A stretch of DNA of 31,100 nucleotides, from positions 23,515 through 54,614 of the forward strand of contig PJRA01000343.1 in assembly GCA_016987375.1 (NCBI GenBank). The letters run 5' to 3'. Under the pieces are notes generated by a model that saw only the letters and a program-made list of their open reading frames with translations, ran no database searches and was not told the DNA's origin. A program made the position numbers and the translations under genes. Below, piece by piece: positions 1 through 9,811 of the stretch (position 1 is its first letter; every line of letters begins with the position of its first letter). Origin of the DNA: Brachionus koreanus. Taxonomy: Eukaryota; Rotifera; Eurotatoria; Ploima; Brachionidae.

Positions 1-1622
1 AGAAAAAAAAGGTAATTTAATTATTAAAATCTAAAATCGAAAATGCAAATATTTGCAAAAATGTCAATTTGAATGCAAGAAAAATAAAAATCTAAAAAAA
101 AAAGGCGGCTTCAAGCCGCTCGACCATAAATTACTAGTTCTGTCCTGCTTCTAAAGACTGAACCGATAGAATTAGGAATTAGGTGAATTTTTCAGTTAGT
201 TTAACAGAGATTTTTAGAATTTGCATGTATATTATTAAAAATTATTAAAAAATTAGGTCTCATTAATAAAAAAACCCTTAAATTAGTGATTATATTTAAG
301 AATTCTGCTTTCTTATACTGAGACATTCAATTTGTAAAAAAATGTTGTGTACCAAAAATATTTTTTTAATCAAAAAATATAAAAAATTAATTTTTTTATT
401 TCTTAATCTTTGGTGTTGCGCCAAATCCATAATTTAAAAATTTTTTTTAATTTTTTACTTTAAAATTGAGTCTTGATGACGCATTTAACTAAGGCTTCCA
501 GCTTTTGATGCGGACCTAAAAGCTTTTTAGAAAGAATCGAAAGTTTTTTCCTTTACCATTGAAATTTTAGAATTCGGACAATATTTGCTTAGCAAATTTC
601 ATATGGGATTTATTGATTCGAAAAGAATTATATAAGAGTTATTTTTGTTAATTATTTAGGACCCGTAAAAAACAAGTCTAAATAATGAGATGCCAGTCGT
701 TTATAGAAACATTAATTAAAGAACAATTATTTACAAATATTGAAATGAAGTTATTTACTTAATAACCTTATTTATAGGAAAAAGATTTCTAAATTTATTA
801 TGCCAATGATGGATAAAAATTTTAAGCCAAGGTTCTCACGTAGCATTTTTTTGTCCTTTTTGACCAAGATCTTTCAAATCTTATATTAATTTTTTTGATT
901 TTCATCTATTGATTTCAAATTATTCATTTTTTCTTTTTTTTGACCACAAGTAAGTAGTTTTTATTTTAGATTCCAGCGTTTATAATAAGCCAAGACCCTA
1001 TTTATGGTTACTTGGGCTGGATTGGAGACTAAGGGCACGTATTGCATGTAGATGTTGTACTTTGCCATGTACCAATCGATCATGATGATCAGTTGTATGA
1101 ATTTCTTGCATTGATAAATGTACAATTGTACCAATTTGATTGATTATAATAAAAAAAGATTAAGTTTTCTTCAACAGAGCCAAATTATAAAATTTTGGAA
1201 AAATAAAAATTTTTTTTAATATGAGAAGTTACTCATTTTTTTTGTAAAAGATTTGAATATTGCACTCTTTTAAAAAACAACGAAAAAGTAGAATTAAACA
1301 AAACAAAACTGATAAGAAAAAAATCAAAAATAGTGAAAGTAAAAAAGTTAAACCATGACTTTATCTTTTGAATAATATCAAAATTTTATATTTTTAATAA
1401 TAATTGTCTAATCTTATTAATAATTAATTTTAAATTACTCAGCAACGAAATAAGTTAATAAGATAGAAAATTATCAAGATTATGAGTAATCATACCTCTT
1501 ATTTATTCGTATTTTGAATAAAATAAAAAAAAAAAAAATATTATTAAAACAATTGATCAAACTTTAAAAAATAATCATTTTTTTTTACTTTTCAAAATTT
1601 TTAAAATAAGAAAAATTATTAA
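1..1622. other. AT-rich intergenic DNA, no gene identified
   Basis: Mostly poly-A/T-rich sequence with no supported exon. Two spots stand out. Positions 104-119 form a GC-rich stem-loop (GGCGGCTTCAAGCCGC). Positions 964-1143 are GC-richer than their surroundings and open in more than one frame. The last stretch before 1623 probably contains the promoter and 5' UTR of the RING gene, but I see no definable core element. Confidence 0.6.
104..138 (+). other. GC-rich hairpin followed by CTAGT, possible Helitron 3' end
   Basis: A near-perfect palindrome GGCGGC-TTCAA-GCCGC is followed about 14 nt later by CTAGT. Helitrons end in a short hairpin and then CTRR, inserted before T, so the layout is compatible. 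The spacer is slightly longer than the usual 10-12 nt, and no 5' end or Rep/helicase coding sequence is visible, so this is only a candidate. Confidence 0.2.
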
Positions 1623-2416
1623 ATGGATATTAATGGATTTATAAATAATTCTATAAATGGTAACAATCCAAAAGTTTTTAAAATTTTTTGATAATAACTT
1701 TTTTCAAGGACCTATTGGGTCAATTAATGGAAAGATTAATGGAGATATAAATGTAAAAATTTACAAATATTTTCTAATTTGAGTTAAAAATGAAATAAGG
1801 GTGATGTTTTGGGGGACATTTTTGGAAAAGTGAACGGAAATATAAAAGGAGATGTAAAAGGAAACATTTATGGAAAGGTGAACGGCAACGTGAAAGGTTT
1901 AGTTTACGGAAATATACTTGGTAAAGTTAATGGAGCTTATCGATCGGCTCATCAAGATAATGATACTGTCTTTAAACCTCGACTTAATTTGAAAAATTCT
2001 TGGACTTATAAAGGATCAAATATATCAGTTCAAACAAAAAGCTCGTCGTATTCAAATATTAATCCAAATAAGCATTCAACAGGTAAACTAAATTGTTTAT
2101 ATAAAAGAAAATAATTGTTGCATATGACAAAGAATCTAAAAGTAATTCTGAATCGAAAAATAAAAGCCCTGTTGACTGTCCAATTTGTTTTAAGAGTTTA
2201 GAAGAAGTATTCTATTAAAATGCTAGATATTCTTTTATTTATTAAATAAAAAATATTTAGATTAAGCATTTAAATGCACAATTGGTTTCTTCCCAATGTG
2301 GTCATATAATGTGTAATTGCTGTTTTGAAAAGATTTTCGAGAATAAAAATTCAATAAATTGTCCATTTTGTGGATTGGAGCAGTCTCAATCAAGTTATCA
2401 TAAATTTTTTCTTTAA
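1623..2416 (+). CDS. Tetrapeptide-repeat protein with C-terminal RNF4-like RING finger (5 exons)
   Basis: Proposed exons are 1623-1659, 1709-1752, 1800-2082, 2133-2206 and 2261-2416, joined by GT-AG introns of 47-54 nt with the frame kept across every junction; about 197 aa. Residues ~12-75 are about sixteen 4-residue units of the form [I/V]-x-G-x (for example KVNGNIKGDVKGNIYG), a pattern seen in beta-helical polymers such as bactofilins. A polar linker follows, then a C-terminal RING: CPIC, later QCGHIMCNCC, then CPFCG, about 145-188, with the order and spacing of the RNF4/SUMO-targeted ligase type (VSSxCGH core). The exon 4/5 junction falls inside the RING. By family the RING should bind two zinc ions and recruit an E2, so a ubiquitin ligase is likely. 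The function of the repeat is unknown; a beta-helix or self-assembly role is inference. Confidence 0.75.
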
Positions 2417-2717
2417 AAAATCCATTTTGCAATAAATTTTTACTCAACAAAATTTTTAAAAATTTTTTTTTTTACGAAAATTTTTATAGTTAATAAATAA
2501 ATGATGACTTTAAAAATATTTTTATGATAAATTTTCCATGACACTTATATATAATTATTCTCTCCAAAATAAGGTGTAACCATTTTAATGACAATGTTTC
2601 ATTTTTAAAACTAACTAAAAAATTAAACAATCATCTGCTATTCTCTATTTTTAACTTTATTAAATTCTAAATTCGGCTATTTTTATAAAATATTAAAGCA
2701 TAATAAACAAAAAAAAT

Positions 2718-3188
2718 TTATAAGAACACATTCTTTAAATCATCTATAGTCACATAAGCCTTGGTTATTTCTTTGTCTCCAGAATTTAGGCTTTGAATAA
2801 GTTTGTTGCATATAAGTCTGTCATACTTTTCTTGTGAATTAGAAATTATGTTAAGCAATTCTTGAGCCCAACTTGGAGCATGAACTTGAGCCACTGTCGT
2901 CTTACCTTTTTCGCCGTTTCTCTGAATCTCCCAGTGACCAGAGCCTTTATTCAAAGCATTGTCTAATCTAAATTCTGCCGATTGACACTTAACAAATTTC
3001 TGCTCTGCCTTTAATGTTTTAATCTTTTTTAGCTCTTCCAAAATAGCATCCTTTTCTTTTCTTTTTAGTGGACTTTCTACCTGAGTTTTGTCACCCAAAT
3101 CTTTGACTATTTCACTCAAAATTGTAATAGGAACATTGATGCTTGGATATTTTTCTTTTAGACGTCGCATAAATTCTTCCGGACTCAT
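2718..3188 (-). CDS. Uncharacterised single-exon protein, 156 aa
   Basis: An uninterrupted reading frame begins at an ATG at 3188 (MSPEEFMRRLKEKYPS) and ends in ...LKNVFL. It is GC-richer than its flanks and has ordinary-looking amino-acid composition, which supports real coding. No signal peptide or membrane segment is visible. Residues ~45-70 are lysine/glutamate-rich and could form a short helix or coiled coil; two cysteines occur (C68 in VKCQSAE and C127 in LICNKL). I do not recognise the family. Having no intron among intron-bearing neighbours is unusual and might mean a retrocopy or a transposon-derived gene, but neither a poly-A tail nor a target duplication could be recognised in this A/T-rich flank. 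Confidence 0.6.
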   Translation of the reverse strand: MSPEEFMRRLKEKYPSINVPITILSEIVKDLGDKTQVESPLKRKEKDAILEELKKIKTLKAEQKFVKCQSAEFRLDNALNKGSGHWEIQRNGEKGKTTVAQVHAPSWAQELLNIISNSQEKYDRLICNKLIQSLNSGDKEITKAYVTIDDLKNVFL

Positions 3189-5985
3189 TTTAAAAATAGA
3201 AATTTTTTTAAATTTTTCTTTTTTTAAATAGCTTTTAAAAAATAAAATTTATAATCATAAATTAAAAAAAAAAAAATTGGGAAAATTCCCTTTTAAAGAA
3301 TAGATGTTAATTTTTCTTATCTAGACTATGCAATTAGATTAAAAAATTATTATCAATAGAATGTAAAGAAAATAGTCGCTTATTCTAAATAAAAATTAGT
3401 TTCAAAACCAATTAATTACTTTATTTAAACATATTTCATATTTAATATATTGAAAAATATTTGCTTAAAAATTTTTTGAAAAAATATTATACACACCGCT
3501 TTAGTGCTCTGCTTTATATGGAAATCATAGTGGAAAAAAAATTTATAAAACCAAAAATCACATATTCGATTTTTTTACAGAAAATATTAAGCTATTTTAA
3601 TTGAACTAAAATGGCAAATTGAAATTTTTGATCAAATTGAAATCATCATGCTCAAAAATTATCATTTAAAAAAGTTTTCAAGGTCAAAACAACTTTGTGA
3701 ACAATTGATCCCCTAGAAATGTAATCATTTATGTTCACAAAAAAAGAATAAATGATCACATAATGTTTACATTTTTTTGAAATAAAATAAAATTAAAATT
3801 TCATAAATTTTTTACTATTTGAATCCAAAATTGCATGCTTTAATGTTTAATTCATATTTAATATAATATCAAAATAAAATAAAGATCATAAAGCACTAAA
3901 TTAAATTTCACATTGTCTCAAAAATTTTGTAATAGTCCTAAATGTCCAAAATTTGGTATTGTATTAAAAATGGTTATTCGTAAAAAAGATAAAAATGCTA
4001 AAAATATGATATTGTCTAGTTGATGTTTTGTATGTGGATCTTTTAGATCACCATACGATCAAACATTTTTCTCGTTGATTTTTTATGTCTGCAAGTTTCT
4101 GCAAAAGATTTCTGAATGCAGAATTGTGCACAATAGATGGATATCGTTTAACATGTTATACTAAACATGACAACATTTTTCTGCATTTAATTTTTCATTT
4201 AAAAAACTTCTTAGAAATTTGTAAAAAAAATTATATTTGAGCATGATCATAAAATTTTGATCAAAACTTCAATATGCCCATTTTTTGTGATCATTGATTT
4301 TGTAATCAGTTCAGATCACATAGTCGTCATAATGGTGATCAATTGTTCAACGCCTGCTATTTTTTATGTATGTCTGTATAAATTTTATGCATAAAGAATT
4401 TTTTCACAATAATTGGCGATAAATAGTTTAACATGTTAGACTTTATATGAAAAAATGTCTCTTCATTTAGTATTTTAATAAAAATGTTTGAAAATCTTTT
4501 TTTAAGATAATTTTTGAGCATAATTATAAAAATTTGATCATAAACTTCGATACCTCAATTTTCTACTAAAATTTACTAAAGTCAAATATTCTTTTTAAAA
4601 GAAAAAAAGAACATTTGTTTTCTAATAAAAAATAATATTCGTTATTTACATTATATTTTTTGGAAGGCTTAAAAATACAATTTTATACCCAGTGCTGCAG
4701 AAAAATTAAACCTTTAAAAAGTTTTAGTTCTTTCTTATATCCATTTATTCAATGATAAAATTAATAGATATTTTTTTAAATTATAAATATTCTGAAAGCT
4801 TCTATTACAATTATTATTAATTAGTGTTCTTATAATAAGATAGATATTAATTGAATACTAAAAATTATGAAATGAAATATGAAACTAAAAATTAGAATGG
4901 ATTTCTTTAAAAAACTGATATTAAAAAATAGAAAATTACCGTATTTCATCAAATACAAGTAACCACAAATAGAAAAACCTGCTAGTATTCAAGTCAAAAA
5001 TTTCACTTTATTTGAGTTGCTTTTCTCCAAAAAATGTGACTCGTTTAAAAGAAAATTCACCAGTCAATATTAAATTGTAAAACATGTATTTTCTTGTTTC
5101 TAAAATAAGAAAAAAAATCTTATATTTTGCCTTTGAAACATCATTTTTCCATAACTAGCTTGAAAATTTGCTGAATCTTTGTGATCAAGAGATCAATCTT
5201 AATCTGAAGATTTCAACGTTCAAGCTTTCTATTTTCAATAAAATCAATTAGATTTTTACATATTTAAAAAAAAAATTCAAAAAATTTAATTTAAATTTTT
5301 TAATTTTTTAAATACTTTTTTTTTCTATATTTTTAATTTGTAAAAAAAAATTTTATAAAAATTAAATAAATTAAATCTTAATTAGTCATTAATGAGATGG
5401 TCTTGTTGATTTCTTGATTAAAAAATGTAACTTTTTTAATAGTTTTTCAAATTTTTGTATTTATTCAAGTTTTAATATATAAGTTTTAAAAGTTTCATTC
5501 GAAAAAAAGATTTGAGAAATAAATCTAATTGTACAATAATTATTATAAAAGAAAAGGGCAATAGCTTTTAAAGCTTAGTTAATATAGATGCTGGTTCGCG
5601 AGAATAAATTATTGGCACTATTCTGAAATTTTCGGAGGAACTTCTGTAAAAAGCTATTATGGTATTAGGCAGCCTTGTTTGCTTTTCTTTCTTGGAAAGT
5701 GAAAAAAAGTTGAACAATAACATCTCAAATTTAAATTTAAATTGCTTTGAGGGCTCTTTTATCAGATTATTTAAGATTTACTATTTAATGAGCCAAGTGA
5801 GCTAGAAGTCGAAAATGTTGACCATTGTTAAAACTTTTGTTTTGTTAAGCTGTTTTGCGACAATGAAAAAATACTTTTAATTTTATATTTGCATTAAATT
5901 ATTTTAAAATTTTATCATCTAATTTATGAATAAAATTATGAAACTTTTTTGTTGTTGAATTAGAATATCTTTAAAGAGAAAAAAA
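3189..5985. other. Long intergenic region with inverted-repeat element copies
   Basis: No supported exon. About 3613-4562 is occupied by dispersed repeat sequence (separate entry). Around 5560-5830 base composition rises slightly just upstream of the SOWAH gene and may include its 5' UTR or promoter, but no splice pair or core promoter could be defined. The rest is homopolymer-rich A/T sequence. Confidence 0.5.
3613..4562. mobile_element. Non-autonomous inverted-repeat element (family 1), with tandem partial right arm
   Basis: The left end (from 3613, GGCAAATTGAAATTTTTGAT...) and the reverse complement of 4238-4279 (GGGCATATTGAAGTTTTGAT...) match over about 45 bp and share CATGCTCAA at the inner side. 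Positions ~4077-4279 recur almost base for base at ~20104-20307. A more diverged copy of the same right half follows at ~4350-4562, so the right side is duplicated in tandem. No transposase frame is present, so this is a MITE-like element mobilised in trans if at all. No clean target duplication was found at this copy. Superfamily is uncertain; the better copy at 19970-20307 has an imperfect 8-bp duplication. Confidence 0.6.
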
Positions 5986-8900
5986 ATGATGGAGGAGAAC
6001 AAAAAAGCTGCTATCGAGCTAAATTTGTGCTCAGTCAAAGAGTTCTTGTGGTCCAAAGGCGGAAAATGCAAATACTCAGAGCTGTTCAATCACTTCCGGG
6101 GCTCCATAACTGAATCAGAGCATGGTAAGAGTGGTTTTTTTATTTCATTTACTCACTTATTTTTTCTTAGATGAAAAATTCCAAGAGTTCATATCAAACA
6201 TTGCGGTCAAGAAATACGATGAGTCCAACAATGAATGGATATGTCTGAAAAAAAAGTTTCAAGATCCGGCCAATGCTCACTCGGGCTTTTTTGCCAGTAC
6301 TTTTCAAAAAACCAAAAATAATCTATCCAAGCTGTCGAACAAAGCGTTTATGAAAGAAAAAGATAATAAAATGAACACATCTGAGACTAATTTGTCAGGG
6401 AGTGACAACTCGCCGCGACGAAGTAGTTCTTTAATGAGCCTTGGTAATGTAGAGTCAGAAGAGACCGAGTCAAATGCCAAGATCGGAATGTCCCAGTCAA
6501 TGCAGTCGTTGAACTCGACTATTGTTGATGAACAGGCTAGATCTGTCAAAGAACAGGCCAGAGAATTGAACAGGAAAAACACTGAGTCCGAGTTAAAACT
6601 TCGTAGTCAGAACATGTCTGAATCGCAGTTATCTCTGAGTAAAAGTGGCGTCAGGATAAACAAGCATGTGGAGGTCGAGTATTTTGACTTTTCTGATGTA
6701 AAGTGATTTAAATGCTCTCTTAATAATTAATAATTTTGTCTATTTTTAAGCCACAGCCACATGAAAAAGAATGGATTATGGTGTGCTCGAGTGGTGATTA
6801 TATGCAAATAGCCAAATTGTTGTTCAAACAGCCTTATCTTGCTCAGAAAAAGGATCCTTTTAATGTAAATTAAATTATGTAATTTTTTTCTTAAATATTT
6901 TTTCTAATTTTTAAGGGCGTAAATTTTTTATAATAAATTTTTTTTTTCTAAATTTATAAAGAGATATTTTTAAATTTTTTTATCCGATAGTATGTAAGTA
7001 ATTATTTAGATAAGTTAAAAAAAAATTTTAATTTTTTTGTAAGACTGTGGTACATTGGGCATGTAAATACGGAAATTTGGACTTGTTAAAGCTGATCGCG
7101 TCTACTTTGGAAAACGATAACAAAACTAATCCGAAGGCGTTGAGGATTAATCATCTAATAAATACAAGGACTGTATGTTTATCTTTTTTTCTTTAAAACT
7201 TGAAGCAACATAAAAAAAGTTGTGTGTAGCAAAATTTCACAATTTTTCGTTTTTAAATTAATTGATGATTACCAACTATTTCAAAAATTTGTCTTTTTTT
7301 ATTTTTTTTTTTTTACATCGCCTTAAAGGCGTTCATTGAAATAAATTAAAAATTTTATTCTTAAAAAATTTAATGATTACTAAATCAGAAAATTGCTTCT
7401 AATTCATTAATAAAAATCAAAGTACATAAATAGATGATTTTTGAGTGTCTTTTAAATTAGTAGTAGTAGTAAATCGGTCGGCTTAGGATGCGTGCATAAA
7501 AATGCAAATTTTATGATTTGATCCGGCGTTAAAATTTAAAAAACTTGTAATTAACAAAAACCGAAAATGCGGGCTTGACCCCGCATTAAAAACTGAAAAT
7601 TATAAAGTAAATTTGAATTATGGTGCTGGTTTAATAATTAGGTTTACAAAAAAAACTAAAAAATTATATAAAAAAATTAAAAATATTTTTTAATCGTCTC
7701 TAATTTATTGAATAATTTTCAGTTTTTAATTACTAAATCAACTATATGCTTGCATATGTATTCCTTCAAATAAACCGAGCAACTAATTTTTTGAATTAGG
7801 TAGTTTGTATTTTTATAGTATATATAAATAGAATACTTTTATTTATTGATAGCTAAAAAATCTTGAAATTAGTTTTTCACTCTAGTCGATCTTTTGACTT
7901 CACCTTTGTTTCTCTCCATGTCATTACAATTTTGGTGAGCTCTTTCATGAATGCTGACCTCCATGTTACTGCTAGCCCTTGTGGTATCCATTGAAGAGCC
8001 TTTTTTGGTATTCTTTTTTCTTTCATTCTAAATATGTGACCAAGCCATCGCAATCTTTACACTGGCATAATGCACTGATTAAATGCCTCTGAATTTTTTC
8101 GTTTGTAAAGACCAGCATTCGACAATGTCTTATGCCAGTGTATTACCACAATCCTCCGCAAGCTTCCAGTATGAATATTATTCAGACTTCTTTTGTCAGA
8201 TTCACTTTTAATACAGAGTTGTACAGCTTGAGTTTTGTTTCCTTGTTACGACTTCCATGCTGGTCAAAGTCTAGCAGAGGTATTCTTTGTTTTATTAATT
8301 ATTTTTTAATTAAGAAATACTTTTATTTTTATTTTTACATCATTTATCGGCTCAATATTATCAATTTTTTTTAATAATTTAAAAGCGATGATTATATCAA
8401 AAAAGATAGAAGACATAGTATTATTCTCTTATTGGCGCTTTGTTTTTGCTTATTGTTCAACAGAATATCCATACCGATACTATTGAAATTCATCAATTCT
8501 AAAATATAAAAGCTTAATTCTAAAATTTAGAATAAAAAACTTAAAACTAAATAGATACTAAATCGAACATTTAAGTTAATTTAAAAGAGTAAAAAAATTT
8601 AATTATCAATTGATTAAAAGTGTCAATTATTTATTACTCTATTTTATAGTTTATTGATTTTGTTGAATTATACAAAATAATGTTAATTATTTTTGTATAA
8701 TATAAATTTTATCTATAATTGTCCCTTTTTTTAAAAATATTATTTAATTAGGTATTTTCTATCAAATTTCTAAAATTAATTTTTTTAAGAGGGTAAATTT
8801 AATCGAATTATAATGAACAAAATGAATTATTTTTAATTTTCTTAATTAAAAATAAAAACTTGAACAGTCAGTAAGTTAATAAAATATTTTTCCAAAAATG

Positions 8901-9811
8901 AATTTTTAAAACTATCAAAATAAAAGGGTTATACATGTCTTCACATAGCATATATGTACAATCACAGTGAACTTGTGCCATATTTAAAGACCTACGGTAA
9001 ATTTTTAAATTTTTTTTAAAATAAAAATAAAATTTTTTTTAATAAATTAAAAAAATAAAGGAGCCGAGCCGCTCACTGACTACAATGGAAAAAATGGCAT
9101 TGACTATAGCCACGCTCAATCTAATTTCGAGCATCATGTAGCTTTAAATATGGATGAGTCAAAATCACCTGATGTACTTAACGGTAAATATTCGAAAACA
9201 AAAAAATTAGACTATTCGATAAAATTTTTATCAATTAGAAAAATTATTTAGAAAATTAAAATTATGTAAACTATTTTTATCCCCAAAATACACATTTGCC
9301 GCTATCACCTCCTCGAGTGGCTTTCCCAGCTTCTACTTTTATAGCTAAATACTAATTTTTAAATTATTTAAATTTAAAATTTTACTTTTAAAAAAAGATG
9401 CCAGCAACTTTGTAAAGAGGAGTAATTCGGCTTTAGTGAGCAAGGAAAAGGAAAAAGTTGATTTAAAAAAATGTCTTTTTCATTTTTGAAAATTGCTTTT
9501 TTGAAGGATGATTTGGGATTTTGTTCAGTGAAAGGTACAGAGAATAAGCGAATGAGGCCAAAAATTGTAACCACGCACTTGGCTGATTCTCCATTCAGGC
9601 GCAATCAACAGATATTGGCTCATTCGTCTCCTCTAAATCCGATTGATCAGCTGATGCCACCACCAAAGTCTACCAACATTCAAAAATCAAAGACAAACAT
9701 CAGCAATCAGTAATTTAAAAATTAGTTTGTATTTATTTTCTTAAGATTTTTTCTTTCAGGCTGGAAGAAAGTCAAATTATGCATGAATCGAAAGAAAATT
9801 TTTTAATTTAA
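5986..9811 (+). CDS. SOWAH-like: Sosondowah (SOWAH) family ankyrin-repeat protein, 9 exons
   Basis: Proposed exons: 5986-6124, 6171-6697, 6751-6864, 7044-7172, 8927-8996, 9061-9183, 9398-9435, 9507-9709, 9760-9811; frame holds throughout; about 464 aa. The N-terminus (SVKEFLWSKGGKCKYSEL, then KFQEFISNIAVKK...CLKKKF) matches the winged-helix SOWAH domain. A serine-rich low-complexity linker (~90-215) follows. Then come HEKEWIMVCSSGDYMQIAKL and two ankyrin repeats, VVHWACKYGNLDLLKLIAS and GYTCLHIAYMYNHSELVPYL. This domain order is that of SOWAHA-D. The family has no firmly established biochemical role; ankyrin repeats normally bind proteins. Intron 7173-8926 is 1754 bp and holds an antisense LINE relic, far larger than its neighbours. 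Uncertain points: the 9436-9506 intron (donor GTGAGC), and whether the last intron is used; without it translation stops at 9713. Confidence 0.82.
7319..7587. repeat. Two short GC-rich hairpins and a (TAG)n run in the large SOWAH intron
   Basis: Positions ~7319-7331 read CGCCTTAAAGGCG and ~7571-7586 read GCGGGCTTGACCCCGC, both perfect or near-perfect stem-loops in otherwise A/T-rich DNA. A TAG triplet run lies at ~7458-7470. Together they suggest remnants of small non-autonomous elements inserted in the intron. No element boundaries could be fixed. Confidence 0.3.
7877..8275 (-). pseudogene. LINE (non-LTR retrotransposon) 3' coding relic, antisense in SOWAH intron
   Basis: On the minus strand the sequence reads in pieces as KLKLYNSVLKVNL, then LRWLGHIFRMKEKRIPKKAL, then ALQWIPQG...WRSAFMKELTKIVMTWRETK...DRLE and a stop. 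This is the conserved C-terminal segment that follows the reverse transcriptase in RTE-like LINEs (RWLGHxxRM block, then the DR-W block). It has frame changes and internal stops in the upstream part and lacks the reverse transcriptase core and endonuclease, so it is a dead 5'-truncated copy. It lies wholly inside intron 4 of the SOWAH gene, in opposite orientation, and helps to explain that intron's size. Confidence 0.7.

Noticed and set aside
2262..2450. Minus-strand open frame over the RING exon
   Set aside because: It lies antisense to exon 5, whose plus-strand translation has the full second half of a RING finger.
6304..6582. Minus-strand frame inside SOWAH exon 2
   Set aside because: Antisense shadow of the serine-rich linker; no motif.
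8132..8374. Plus-strand frame in the SOWAH intron
   Set aside because: Antisense to the minus-strand LINE block, with a low-complexity end.
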